DNA of 42,246 nt, taken from NCBI GenBank assembly GCA_030527665.1, contig JAUNAK010000017.1:1-42246 (forward strand), given 5' to 3'. The notes under the pieces are model-generated. The model saw nothing but the letters and a program-made list of their open reading frames with translations, made no database searches and was not told where the DNA came from. Shown here one piece after another: positions 18,394 to 25,832 of the stretch (position 1 is the first letter of the stretch; each line of letters opens with the position of its first letter). A program made the position numbers and the translations under genes. This DNA comes from Eubacteriales bacterium (lineage in GTDB: Bacteria > Bacillota > Clostridia > Lachnospirales > Lachnospiraceae).

Positions 18394-19656
18394 CTACTCA
18401 AAACAAGCCCTGACAATAGCAATTATTCTATCCTGCTGCTCCGGAGTCATTTTGTTGTCACTTGGCAGACACAGTCCCCTGTGAAAAATATCCATTCCTA
18501 CATCCAGCGGCCTTCCGTCCATCCCTTTGCTGCCTCCGGAAATATAGGCATTTGTCTTTGCCCTGCCGCTGCCTTCTCTTGTAATAAAGGGATTCATCCG
18601 ATAAATCGGCTGCATATGCATCGGCTTCCAGATCGGACGTCCTTCAGCATTACAATTTGCCAAAGCTTCCAGAATCTCCGTCGGACAGGATTTTCCATGT
18701 TCCGGCGTATATAATACTTCACAATCACTGCGTACCTGACTGCACATTGCCTCCGGATTGATCAGCATACAGGACAGCCAGTAGTTCGGCACCGAATGCT
18801 CCTCTTCCACCGGATTCATGGTAACCGGCAGCCCCCGAAATCCTTCACGATAGCGTTCATAAATAGCATTTTTCTGCGCAATATGCTCCTCCAGATGGGG
18901 GAACTGTCCCCGAACAACACCGGCGATCACATTGCTCATTCGATAATTGTATCCCAGTTCCTCATGCTGATACCAGGGTGCATTTTCGCGGGACTGGGTA
19001 GACCATTTACGTACCCGATCCGCTGCCTCTGCATCATCGGTCAGCAGCATTCCGCCTGACGAACCGGTAATGATCTTATTTCCGTTGAAAGAGATGGCGT
19101 TGTACTGCCCCAATGAACCACAAGGTTTTCCTTTATAGAAAGCTCCAAGAGCTTCTGCCGCATCCTCGATCAATACCGCCCCGTATCTGCTGCAGATGGC
19201 ATTGATTTCATCCATCTTGCCGGGTGTTCCATACAGATGTGCCAGTACAACTGCTTTTATATCCGAATACTGCTCGAATGCCTTTTCCAGTGCAGCCGGA
19301 TCCATATTCCAGGTATCATATTCTGTATCGATAAAAACCGGGATACCGCCTTCATAAACGACAGGATTAACGGTCGCTCCAAAGGTCATATCCGAGCATG
19401 CAACAAGGTCACCCGTCTGTACTCCGGCAAGCTTTACCGCAAGATGCAATGCAGAAGTACCGGATGCCAATGCGACAGCATACTTACATCCTGTCTTCTC
19501 ACAGGCTAGTTTTTCAACCTCGTTGATATTGGCACCGACTGTTGACATCCAGTTTGTCTCATATGCTTCCTTCATAAACTGCATTTCTTCCCCATGCATC
19601 GTCGGACTGCTCAGCCAGATTCTGGAATCAAACGGTTTACAATTTCCTGTATACAT
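18394..19656 (-). CDS. DegT/DnrJ/EryC1/StrS family PLP-dependent sugar aminotransferase
   Basis: The protein has 420 residues from the ATG at 19656, with GAGGAAA just upstream; the longer frame from 19725 runs into a hairpin and lacks a ribosome site. Diagnostic text is RIWLSSPTMHGEEMQFMKEAYETNWMSTVG, GCKYAVALASGTSALHLAVKLAGV (cofactor phosphate cradle), VLIEDAAEALGAFYKG, and SFNGNKIITGSSGGMLLTDD, in which K194 is the PLP Schiff-base lysine. These enzymes aminate keto-sugar nucleotides, as in UDP-bacillosamine or perosamine pathways. No sugar dehydratase that would supply the substrate lies in the window. It is the first gene of the polysaccharide operon. Confidence 0.93.
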   Translation of the reverse strand: MYTGNCKPFDSRIWLSSPTMHGEEMQFMKEAYETNWMSTVGANINEVEKLACEKTGCKYAVALASGTSALHLAVKLAGVQTGDLVACSDMTFGATVNPVVYEGGIPVFIDTEYDTWNMDPAALEKAFEQYSDIKAVVLAHLYGTPGKMDEINAICSRYGAVLIEDAAEALGAFYKGKPCGSLGQYNAISFNGNKIITGSSGGMLLTDDAEAADRVRKWSTQSRENAPWYQHEELGYNYRMSNVIAGVVRGQFPHLEEHIAQKNAIYERYREGFRGLPVTMNPVEEEHSVPNYWLSCMLINPEAMCSQVRSDCEVLYTPEHGKSCPTEILEALANCNAEGRPIWKPMHMQPIYRMNPFITREGSGRAKTNAYISGGSKGMDGRPLDVGMDIFHRGLCLPSDNKMTPEQQDRIIAIVRACFE

Positions 19657-19707
19657 ATCTTTTCCTCGGTTCTCTGAAATCATTATCTCTGCATAATAAT
19701 AAACAAA

Positions 19708-19742
19708 AATGCCTATCCTGTCCAATAAACAGGATAGACATT
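19708..19742 (-). terminator. Hairpin a: terminator or attenuator ahead of the polysaccharide operon
   Basis: Arms at 19708-19721 and 19729-19742 pair over 14 bp with one mismatch and a 7-nt loop; the core is CCTATCCTGT/ACAGGATAG. Read on the minus strand the hairpin is followed by ATTTTTGTTTATTATTAT, a fair terminator tract. It lies between the HPr-like gene and the first polysaccharide gene, so it could end HPr transcripts or act as an attenuator for read-through into the operon. Confidence 0.6.
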
Positions 19743-19756
19743 GTCATTTTCTTTAG

Positions 19757-19802
19757 AATAGAAGTGCCTATTCTGTCCGAAAACAGGATAGGCACTTCTA
19801 TT
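19757..19802. repeat. Hairpin b: 20-bp inverted repeat sharing its core with hairpin a
   Basis: Arms at 19757-19776 and 19783-19802 pair over 20 bp (one G-T wobble) with loop CCGAAA. The arm core TGCCTATYCTGT is the same as in hairpin a, so the two look like copies of one element. Hairpin b begins directly after the stop codon of the HPr-like gene and has no adjacent T tract on the minus strand, so by itself it is more likely an RNA-stability or attenuation element than a terminator. Confidence 0.7.
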
Positions 19803-19803
19803 T

Positions 19804-20025
19804 CTATGCCAGATGCTCCTCAATAAACGCCTCCAGCTTCGCATTCTCTCCGCCGGTATTGATATCGAGTGGCTCCCGAAGATCAAGGCTGAGTACACCG
19901 ATGATTGATTTTGCATCCACCATCAGTGAACCGCGTTTCAAGGTTACATCAAAATCACAATCCGAGGCAATTAGAATGAGCTCTTTTGCCTCTTCTACGG
20001 TAGTAAGTAAGATTCTGCGTTCCAT
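19804..20025 (-). CDS. HPr-like protein lacking the phosphorylatable histidine
   Basis: The protein has 73 residues from the ATG at 20025, chosen because GGAGGG lies seven bases upstream; an in-frame ATG at 20049 overlaps that site. The text KRGSLMVDAKSIIGVLSLDLREPLDINTGGENAKLEAFIEEHL matches the second half of HPr, including the Ser-46 region (AKSIIGVLSL). The first half lacks the H-A-R-P active-site block around His-15; the aligned stretch reads TTVEEAKELILIASD. It therefore cannot relay phosphate from enzyme I in the normal way. Like Crh of Bacillus, it may act only through its serine, as a regulatory partner of CcpA or other proteins. Function is inferred; fold assignment is good. Confidence 0.8.
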   Translation of the reverse strand: MERRILLTTVEEAKELILIASDCDFDVTLKRGSLMVDAKSIIGVLSLDLREPLDINTGGENAKLEAFIEEHLA

Positions 20026-20100
20026 TCCGATTCCCTCCAGTCCAAACATCTACAAGTCGCATGATCCGATTCACGCAAATCTTCCTTTGGTGGTCTTTAT

Positions 20101-20106
20101 ATTATA
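20101..20106 (-). promoter_or_regulatory. Likely -10 element of the HPr-like gene
   Basis: A perfect TATAAT (minus strand) lies about 75 bp before the start codon. The best -35 at 17-bp spacing is TGGTTT, which is poor, so only the -10 is convincing. Confidence 0.4.
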
Positions 20107-20166
20107 ACCGAACGCAGATTAGTAAACCAGTGTATTTCTCTTATTTTTATATTAAATTACTATAAC

Positions 20167-23100
20167 TTACTCCCAAGAAATCAAAAAGCTGAACCGACAT
20201 CCCCGTTTTGCCGGATAGGTGTGTTCCTTTGCCGTTGCCGGGCCACAGCTTCCGGTTCCGATACCCATCTGCAGGCCCTGAATGGTGACATAGGTGCCGG
20301 TGGTCTTCTCATCTTCCCGATGACGCATAGTCAGAAGCTCCGGATCGCTGTAGGGCTTGATGCCCAGCTCGAAGGCTCGGTTAACGGCGGTGAAGGTCAC
20401 CTTGTGCATGCCGTCACTGACGGATGCATAGCGGCAGTCACAGCGGTTGCCGCTCTCCTGCGGACGAATATTCGGCTCCGTCATATCGGAGACTTCGCAG
20501 TTCACTTTGCCGATTGGGAACTGTTCCTTCATATCTATATAGGATTCACCGATCCTGCCCTCATACTCCACATGGCTGAAGGCTGCCGGCAGGCGGAAGG
20601 TCTTGCCGAAGCGGGGAAGAATGTCGTTCTTTCCAACTTTTTTGCCGCGGATCTCGCAGGTCACCAGCACACCTTCGCTGCATGCCTCATAGATATCCTT
20701 GCAGGCAAAAACCATATGGCCGATGGTCATCTCCGAAAGGATCGTCACGCTCTTCTCGCTCTGGTGTACGGACAGCAGCTTCTCCTGCTGCTTCGTATAT
20801 TTCTCCATGGTGTTCTGACCGGTGATGCTTCTGTCATTATCGGTAGCAGCACGATACAGGATCGTGTACGGTTCTGCTGCCGTGACAGCTGCGTTTCCTG
20901 CCGGTCCGTTGCCCGGAAGGTCAATGATCGGTCTGCCGTCAAAGATCCGGAAGCCTTCGGTCTCGCCGGCTCCGAGGATATGCTCGGCAGTTCCCCGCAT
21001 TTCAATTGCACGATGGCTGATTCCCCGTTTCAGCTGCAGATCATCCAATCCTACTTCTTTTCCGGTTGCGGTGTCGATGGTATGGAATACGATATGGTCC
21101 GCACCGCCTAAGTCGACAGACACTTTCTCTTTGGAAAGCGGTCCGGCTGTCGGGATCAGCGTATGCTCGCTGCCATCCGGAAGAGTATAACGTACTTCGT
21201 AGCGGCTGCCTGCACTGAAGCTTCTGGTATTGAACAGCTCGATCGTTCCGTTGTCGACCTTCCGGATCCGGATCGGTCGATAGCAGTGCTTGGCGATCCA
21301 TGCACCGGTGGACGGACTTCTGTCCGGATAGAAGATACCGTCTACACAGAAGTTGCTGTCATGAATGTATTCACCGTGATCACCGCCGTAAGTATAGCTT
21401 CCATCCTCATGCAGTACCGCATGATCTACCATCTCCCAGATACAGCCGCCCATCAGCGCATCAAAGAGATAGATGTCCTTCCAGTAGGATTCGATATTTC
21501 CCGGACCTACGCCCATCGCGTGGGCATATTCACAGAGGAAGTAGGGACGATCGTTGAATTTTGCAGTCTTGCTCTTACCCAGTCCGACCAGATGTACATT
21601 TGCCTGTTTCGGATACATCTCACTGCCTACATCGTAAGCTTTGATGCGGGAATGAACCGCACTCTCATAATGGATCGGAATATCCGTATGCTGTTTGAGG
21701 TATGCATACTCTGCATCGGTACAGCAGCCGGCTCCGGCTTCATTTCCCAGACTCCAGAGGGCAATGCTTACATGCATCTTGTCCCGCTGATACATTCTGG
21801 CTGCACGATCTACGATATGATCGATCCAGGCCGGATCATCGGTAATCCAGTTGTAGCTCGGCGGAAGTTTCTGAACGAATACGCCGTGAGTCTCCAGATC
21901 GGTCTCATCCACGATATAGATTCCGTATTCATCGGCCAGCTCCAGCAGCAGCGGATCCGGCGGATAATGGGAGGTACGAATGGTATCGATATTGAATTCC
22001 TTGCAGATTTGGATGTCTCTCTCGATCTCATCCGGTGTCATGGTATAGCCGTTGGTACAGCTGGTATCATGATGGTTAACGCCATGGAATTTGATTTTTG
22101 CATCGTTCCATTTGTAGGTTCTGCCTTCGATGCGGATATTCTTGAAACCGACTCTTTCTTTGATGCTAGTCGTTCCTTCGATCTCGTAATAGGCATTGTA
22201 CAGAACCGGATCTTCGGCATTCCATTCCTTTACATCCAGCTGGTCAAAAACGACTTTCGCTGTATATCGTTTCTCTCCGTCTACGATACGGAAGCTTTCC
22301 GGATGCACGGTCTTTGTCAGCTCCAGTCCGTGTCCTTCCAATGCAAATGTCACATCTGCGGAACCGGTCAGTACGGCTGTCATCTCCGCACGATAACCGG
22401 CAGCTGTTTTTTTCGTCTGAAAATCGATATCCCAGATATCCGTCGGCTCGTATGCATACACCATTACATCGCGGAAAATACCGTTGTTGCGGAACATATC
22501 CTGGGATTCCAGATAGGTACCGTTGCACCATCTGTGTACAACTGCCAGGATCTCATTCTCACCTTCCTGCAGGTACGGAGAAATCCGGAATTCGGCCATG
22601 TTGTGAGAGCCCTCGGAATATCCAACGAATCTGCCGTTGATATACAGATCCAGACAGGTTGCTACGCCGAAGAACGACATCACATAGTCTTTGTCCAGAT
22701 CACGGATCTGCATATCGCGGCGGTATACGCCTACAAAATTATAGAGTTCCTCCGGCTCGATGGTTCTGGGTCCCATTCCTACTTCTCCGCCCAGCCACAT
22801 GAAATTCTTGCCGGCCTTCTCGGTTGTCGGGATCTTCGGCGGATCATAGGGGAACTGGTAGCGAATATTTACATAGAAGGGCTTGTCGTAGCCGCGGAAC
22901 TGCCAGCAGGAGGGCACATCCAGGGTATCCCACTGCACCGCTTCCGTATCAAAAGCAGTCGGAAGCTCGGCCGGCTTTGCATAAAATGCAAAATCCCAGT
23001 CACCATTCAGGCAGATCGCCTTCGGAGAACGGTATCTCTTCTCCTTTGCGGTTACCGCATCCGCTGCCTGCCGATCCGGATAGGGAACGAAGTAGGTACG

Positions 23101-23169
23101 CGGTTCGCATTTATTTACTTCATAAGTATTAAAATCACAGTAGTTCGTCGTATTCAGCTGATATTTCAT
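20167..23169 (-). CDS. lacZ: Beta-galactosidase, glycoside hydrolase family 2
   Basis: The protein has 1000 residues, the usual length for the large LacZ type. It shows the N-terminal jelly-roll sugar-binding domain (SPKAICLNGDWDFAFYAKPAELP, DVPSCWQFRGYDKPFYVNIRYQFPYDPP), two Ig-like domains, the TIM barrel and a C-terminal Bgal small-chain domain (about residues 720-1000). The acid/base glutamate is E477 in LWSLGNEAGAG and the nucleophile is E547 in FLCEYAHAMG. No signal peptide is present, so it acts in the cytoplasm on imported lactose or galactosides. It is the second gene after a LacI-type regulator, 45 bp away and on the same strand, so regulator and enzyme are probably cotranscribed. 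No lactose transporter is adjacent. Confidence 0.96.
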   Translation of the reverse strand: MKYQLNTTNYCDFNTYEVNKCEPRTYFVPYPDRQAADAVTAKEKRYRSPKAICLNGDWDFAFYAKPAELPTAFDTEAVQWDTLDVPSCWQFRGYDKPFYVNIRYQFPYDPPKIPTTEKAGKNFMWLGGEVGMGPRTIEPEELYNFVGVYRRDMQIRDLDKDYVMSFFGVATCLDLYINGRFVGYSEGSHNMAEFRISPYLQEGENEILAVVHRWCNGTYLESQDMFRNNGIFRDVMVYAYEPTDIWDIDFQTKKTAAGYRAEMTAVLTGSADVTFALEGHGLELTKTVHPESFRIVDGEKRYTAKVVFDQLDVKEWNAEDPVLYNAYYEIEGTTSIKERVGFKNIRIEGRTYKWNDAKIKFHGVNHHDTSCTNGYTMTPDEIERDIQICKEFNIDTIRTSHYPPDPLLLELADEYGIYIVDETDLETHGVFVQKLPPSYNWITDDPAWIDHIVDRAARMYQRDKMHVSIALWSLGNEAGAGCCTDAEYAYLKQHTDIPIHYESAVHSRIKAYDVGSEMYPKQANVHLVGLGKSKTAKFNDRPYFLCEYAHAMGVGPGNIESYWKDIYLFDALMGGCIWEMVDHAVLHEDGSYTYGGDHGEYIHDSNFCVDGIFYPDRSPSTGAWIAKHCYRPIRIRKVDNGTIELFNTRSFSAGSRYEVRYTLPDGSEHTLIPTAGPLSKEKVSVDLGGADHIVFHTIDTATGKEVGLDDLQLKRGISHRAIEMRGTAEHILGAGETEGFRIFDGRPIIDLPGNGPAGNAAVTAAEPYTILYRAATDNDRSITGQNTMEKYTKQQEKLLSVHQSEKSVTILSEMTIGHMVFACKDIYEACSEGVLVTCEIRGKKVGKNDILPRFGKTFRLPAAFSHVEYEGRIGESYIDMKEQFPIGKVNCEVSDMTEPNIRPQESGNRCDCRYASVSDGMHKVTFTAVNRAFELGIKPYSDPELLTMRHREDEKTTGTYVTIQGLQMGIGTGSCGPATAKEHTYPAKRGCRFSFLISWE

Positions 23170-23214
23170 ATATCCTTTTTCTGGTGCCTCCTGTTTATAT
23201 TTTTATTTTAACGC

Positions 23215-24252
23215 TCAGCAGTTCTGGCGCATTTTTATCGATAATTCCGTTCGGATCCAGTCTTTCTCCGGTGCATTGCCGTATGTCAGATATTCAAACA
23301 GCAGCTGCAGCGGCTCCCGCCCCTGTGCCTCCGGATCCTGACAGATCGTTGCGGCGATCACGCCGTCTTTGATCATATCGTACTGTTCCCCTGCCACCAG
23401 ATCGTTGGTGATCAGACGCAGCTTTCGTTCCGGCATTCGTTCCTGCAGCCACCGGCAGATCCGGTAATTACCCGGATTGACCAGATACAGAAGCTTCAGG
23501 TTCGGCTTTTCTTCGATCGCCTGCACGATTTTTTCCGCAGAAGGATCATTTGCGGCATCATAGGGACAGGACATCTGAAAGGCGATCTGCATCTCCGGAT
23601 ACCGTTCTGCCATCTCTGCCCGGAATCCTTCCATGCGCTGATTCACAGACTGCAGGGAATGGGAACCATAGAACAGAACACCGATTTCTCCCTGTTCCTC
23701 GGTCAGCAGTGCCGCCAGACCGCAGGCCAGACGTCCGGCCTGTTCGTAATCGCAGCCTACATAAGCAACCCGCTTCCGATCCGGATGATTCATGTTGAAA
23801 GACGCAAAGGGCGGAATCTCCCTTTCCTCCTTTCGAAATGCCTCAGGCAGAAATGCGGATGTAAAGCCGTCCAGTACCCAGCCGTCCATATCCATGGACA
23901 GGATCCGCCTGCAAAGTGCCTTCTCTTCCTGCAGTTCCGCAAGCGTGTAGTAGACCGGATGTACCGTAACACCGAATACTTCCAGTTCCTTCGCATAGGC
24001 TTCCGCGCTGCTCCGTACCTTGTCATAATACGGACAGTAGGGATCCCGTATGCAGACAAAACCGATCCGGCGCTGCTTCTTGCGAAGTGCCAGTCCCTTT
24101 GCCGCACGATTGGGTCGATAGCCCAGCTCCTCGGCGATCTTCCTGACCAGTACCTCTTTCTCGGCAGCCACTCTTCCGCGGTTGTTCAAAACCCGGTCAA
24201 CGGTTCCCCTTGATACACCGGCTCGTTCCGCTATTTCTCTCAGTGTTGCCAT
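23215..24252 (-). CDS. LacI/GalR-family transcriptional regulator
   Basis: The protein has 345 residues. The N-terminal helix-turn-helix and hinge helix are clear (ATLREIAERAGVSRGTVDRVLNNRGRVAAEKEVLVRKIAEELGYRPNRAAKGL). Residues 65-345 form a periplasmic-binding-protein-like sugar sensor (RIGFVCIRDPYCPYYDKV, VAYVGCDYEQAGRLACGLAALL, LRLITNDLVAGEQYDMIKDGVIAATICQDPEAQGREPLQLLFEYL). The last block resembles the ribose/galactose-binding subtype. It most likely represses its own operon with lacZ and releases DNA on binding a galactoside; the ligand is inferred from the neighbour. The start is supported by AGGAGA. The TGTDR-type turn (GTVDRVLN) differs slightly from the more common TVSRVLN. Confidence 0.93.
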   Translation of the reverse strand: MATLREIAERAGVSRGTVDRVLNNRGRVAAEKEVLVRKIAEELGYRPNRAAKGLALRKKQRRIGFVCIRDPYCPYYDKVRSSAEAYAKELEVFGVTVHPVYYTLAELQEEKALCRRILSMDMDGWVLDGFTSAFLPEAFRKEEREIPPFASFNMNHPDRKRVAYVGCDYEQAGRLACGLAALLTEEQGEIGVLFYGSHSLQSVNQRMEGFRAEMAERYPEMQIAFQMSCPYDAANDPSAEKIVQAIEEKPNLKLLYLVNPGNYRICRWLQERMPERKLRLITNDLVAGEQYDMIKDGVIAATICQDPEAQGREPLQLLFEYLTYGNAPEKDWIRTELSIKMRQNC

Positions 24253-24267
24253 GCTCGTCTCCTGCTC

Positions 24268-24324
24268 TTACTGCTTACTTCCGTTTTTGCTGCTTACTTC
24301 ATCTTTTACTGCTTATTTCCGGAT
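24268..24324 (-). repeat. Three tandem 19-bp repeats in the lacI leader
   Basis: On the plus strand the unit TTACTGCTTACTTCC recurs at 24268, 24287 (TTGCTGCTTACTTCA) and 24306 (TTACTGCTTATTTCC), an exact 19-bp period. On the mRNA this gives three GAAGUAAGCAG-like blocks within the 5' untranslated region between the promoter and the lacI start. It could be a repeated regulator site or simple slippage. Confidence 0.8.
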
Positions 24325-24330
24325 CTCCGG
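24319..24330. promoter_or_regulatory. Possible operator downstream of the lacI promoter
   Basis: CCGGA-TC-TCCGG is an inverted repeat with a 2-bp centre, placed about 13 bp downstream of the predicted start site of the lacI-lacZ transcript. Position fits an autorepression site, but the sequence does not match the usual central-CG LacI-family operator, so this is tentative. Confidence 0.3.
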
Positions 24331-24349
24331 ATACCTCAAACTACTTTTT

Positions 24350-24358
24350 ATTATATCA
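24350..24358 (-). promoter_or_regulatory. Extended -10 promoter for the lacI-lacZ operon
   Basis: On the minus strand TG-A-TATAAT gives a perfect extended -10 about 95 bp before the lacI start. There is no good -35, which is common for extended -10 promoters. Confidence 0.6.
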
Positions 24359-24423
24359 TAGAAAGTCCGGATATTCTTCAGGAAGAAACAAAGAATATGC
24401 CCCGGCAGTTTTCTGGTAAACAA

Positions 24424-24462
24424 AAAGATCCGCAGGCTCTTCTACAGAACCTGCGGATCTTT
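24424..24462 (-). terminator. Terminator of the HMA-protein gene
   Basis: A perfect 13-bp stem (AAAGATCCGCAGG/CCTGCGGATCTTT) with a 13-nt loop. On the minus strand it is followed by TTTTTGTTT. It insulates the HMA gene from the lacI promoter downstream. Confidence 0.9.
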
Positions 24463-24573
24463 GCATGTATATATTCATTTGTCTGCCATGTACATGATGG
24501 AAATAGAGATCACATAAAATTCCCAATTACCTGTTCCATGAGCAGCCTGCGGATGATAGATTTCGGTCTCCGA

Positions 24574-24792
24574 TTACAGGAAGATCTCACAGTCGTCTTC
24601 TACCTTCTTGCAGTTTTTCAGAACATCCTGCATAACGGAAGCAGCCTCAGCACCGTCCTCGAATTCCACTTTCATCTTCTGTGTCATGAAAGTTACAGTT
24701 GCATCCTTAACACCTGCAGTTGCCTTTGCTGCATCTTCCATCTTCTGTGCACATGCTGCGCAGTCTACTTCGATCTTGTAAGTCTTCTTCAT
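24574..24792 (-). CDS. Free-standing heavy-metal-associated (HMA) domain protein
   Basis: The protein has 72 residues, exactly one ferredoxin-like HMA domain. The metal loop is DCAACAQKM, with C11 and C14 forming the CxxC pair; the usual methionine before the loop is replaced (VDCAAC instead of MxCxxC). The acidic C-terminus (VEDDCEIFL) carries a third cysteine. The P1B ATPase encoded at 27070-28980 has no HMA domain of its own, so this protein probably acts as its separate metal-delivery or buffering partner. It has its own strong promoter and an operator shared with the ATPase gene. The metal (zinc, cadmium, lead or copper) is not certain. Confidence 0.9.
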   Translation of the reverse strand: MKKTYKIEVDCAACAQKMEDAAKATAGVKDATVTFMTQKMKVEFEDGAEAASVMQDVLKNCKKVEDDCEIFL

Positions 24793-24855
24793 AATAGATA
24801 ATTCCTCTCTTCAACATTTTATGCTGTTTTAAATCGTAATTGCTATGTCCTGTCA

Positions 24856-24873
24856 ATTAAACGATTATTTAAT
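24856..24873. promoter_or_regulatory. ArsR-type operator in the HMA gene promoter
   Basis: ATTAAACGATTATTTAAT matches 15 of 18 bases of the operator at 29029-29046 and lies at the same distance (10 bp) downstream of the -10. The ATTAAA/TTTAAT outer arms are inverted. Confidence 0.75.
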
Positions 24874-24883
24874 CGATAAATTA

Positions 24884-24912
24884 AATATATACTTCCTCCG
24901 CTCTCTTGTCAA
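24884..24912 (-). promoter_or_regulatory. Promoter of the HMA gene
   Basis: On the minus strand TTGACA (24907-24912), a 17-bp spacer and TATATT (24884-24889). The operator starts just past the -10, so a bound repressor would cover the transcription start. Confidence 0.85.
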
Positions 24913-24941
24913 TACCATCCGGTAAATACATCCATCGTATT

Positions 24942-24980
24942 TTGCATAGAAAAAACACCCTTCTGGTTTTGACACGCTAA
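24942..24980 (+). other. Degenerate copy of the micro-ORF hairpin element (copy 1)
   Basis: A TTG-started frame of 12 codons reads MHRKNTLLVLTR and is followed by GGTGGTTTTCTGC. It aligns with copy 2 at 25231-25269 over about 57 bp with about 12 differences, starting at the TTTTGCATAG block. It lacks the ribosome site and the second hairpin of copy 2, and its stem is damaged, so it looks like a decayed duplicate. Confidence 0.5.
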
Positions 24981-25194
24981 AGGTGGTTTTCTGCTCTCCG
25001 CCCCTGTAAGTGAAAGGAATTCCATGAAAGAAAACGTGAAAGGAAAGGGAGTTATAAGCACATTGTTATTTTCCTGCAATTGTGCTAAATTTCTATTATC
25101 TATACAATATTTATAACAATATTTATAGAAACCGGATATTTATCGATAGTATATTTTATTTTTATATGATATACTGTTTATGCAGTCGTGTTGC

Positions 25195-25319
25195 AGGGTG
25201 GTGCTCGCCTCTAGTTAAAGGAGGTGATTTTTGCATAGAAAAACCACCCTCCTAACTTTGACCGGTTAAGGGTGGTTTTCTACTATCCAGAGGTCAACCC
25301 ACCTTGTGGGCGGCTGCCT
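25195..25319 (+). ncRNA. Small structured element with a 12-codon reading frame (copy 2)
   Basis: The element has AGGGTGGT (25195-25202), a perfect 12-nt Shine-Dalgarno AAAGGAGGTGAT (25217-25228), a TTG start at 25231 and a frame MHRKTTLLTLTG ending at 25269. Then come a second AGGGTGGT (25269-25276) and a CCCAC-CTT-GTGGG hairpin with a T-rich tail (to about 25325). Both AGGGTGGT copies can pair with the single ACCACCCT at 25243-25250, so two exclusive folds are possible; one traps the ribosome site in a loop. The layout recalls leader-peptide attenuators and the mRNAs of small Firmicute type I toxins, though the hydrophobic toxin core is missing. Identity is not established. Confidence 0.5.
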
Positions 25320-25451
25320 TTATACTTATAGAATACCATTTGCTATATTTCCATGCAAGTATAATAACTCACAATTCCCCAAAAGACATAGATGTCTCGC
25401 CGGCCAATTTACATCCGGCTGCTATCTGTCCCTGTCAGAGAAAGGAGTGCT

Positions 25452-25832
25452 ATGAAAGAAACTGAGATTCTTGCCCCTTCTGCTCATGCCTCGCATGAGC
25501 ATGATGCACATACACACGAAGTGATCCGGCATTTCCCGGAAAGTACGACCATCGAAGCCGTTTCCCTTGCAATGAAACAGCTGGGTGATCCCAGCCGACT
25601 TCGTATCTTCTGGCTTCTCTGTCATGTGGAGACCTGTGTGATCGAGATAGCAGCTTCAGTCGATATGACGAGTCCGGCTGTCTCACACCATCTGAAGCTT
25701 CTGAAAAGTGCAGGGCTGATCGTTTCGACCCGTAAGGGTAAGGAGAGGTATTATAAGGCTGCGGATACGCCGCTCGCTCGGAAGCTGCACTACACCATCG
25801 AGGAAATTGCAGAGATTTCCTGTCCGGAATGA
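25452..25832 (+). CDS. ArsR/SmtB-family metal-responsive repressor
   Basis: The protein has 126 residues from the ATG at 25452, with AAAGGAG upstream; a longer frame from 25392 lacks a ribosome site. The winged helix is clear: LAMKQLGDPSRLRIFWLLCHVETCVIEIAASVDMTSPAVSHHLKLLKSAGLIVSTRKGKERYY. The cysteine in ETCVIEI matches the first cysteine of the ELCVCDL metal site of ArsR/CadC proteins, while the second is isoleucine. The N-terminus is histidine-rich (HASHEHDAHTHEVIRH), giving an additional likely metal ligand set. It probably represses the HMA and ATPase promoters through the shared ATTAAAC operator; I see no such operator at its own promoter. Confidence 0.92.
   Translation: MKETEILAPSAHASHEHDAHTHEVIRHFPESTTIEAVSLAMKQLGDPSRLRIFWLLCHVETCVIEIAASVDMTSPAVSHHLKLLKSAGLIVSTRKGKERYYKAADTPLARKLHYTIEEIAEISCPE

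Noticed and set aside
21163-23211. Long plus-strand open frame (about 680 codons) opposite lacZ
   Set aside because: No ribosome site or family resemblance; the lacZ strand has full catalytic motifs. The open antisense frame follows from codon bias in a G+C-richer gene.
24793-25451. Riboswitch or tRNA in the 660-bp gap before the ArsR gene
   Set aside because: No cloverleaf or known riboswitch core was found; the gap is explained by the HMA promoter and operator, the two micro-ORF elements and A+T-rich sequence (25020-25190).
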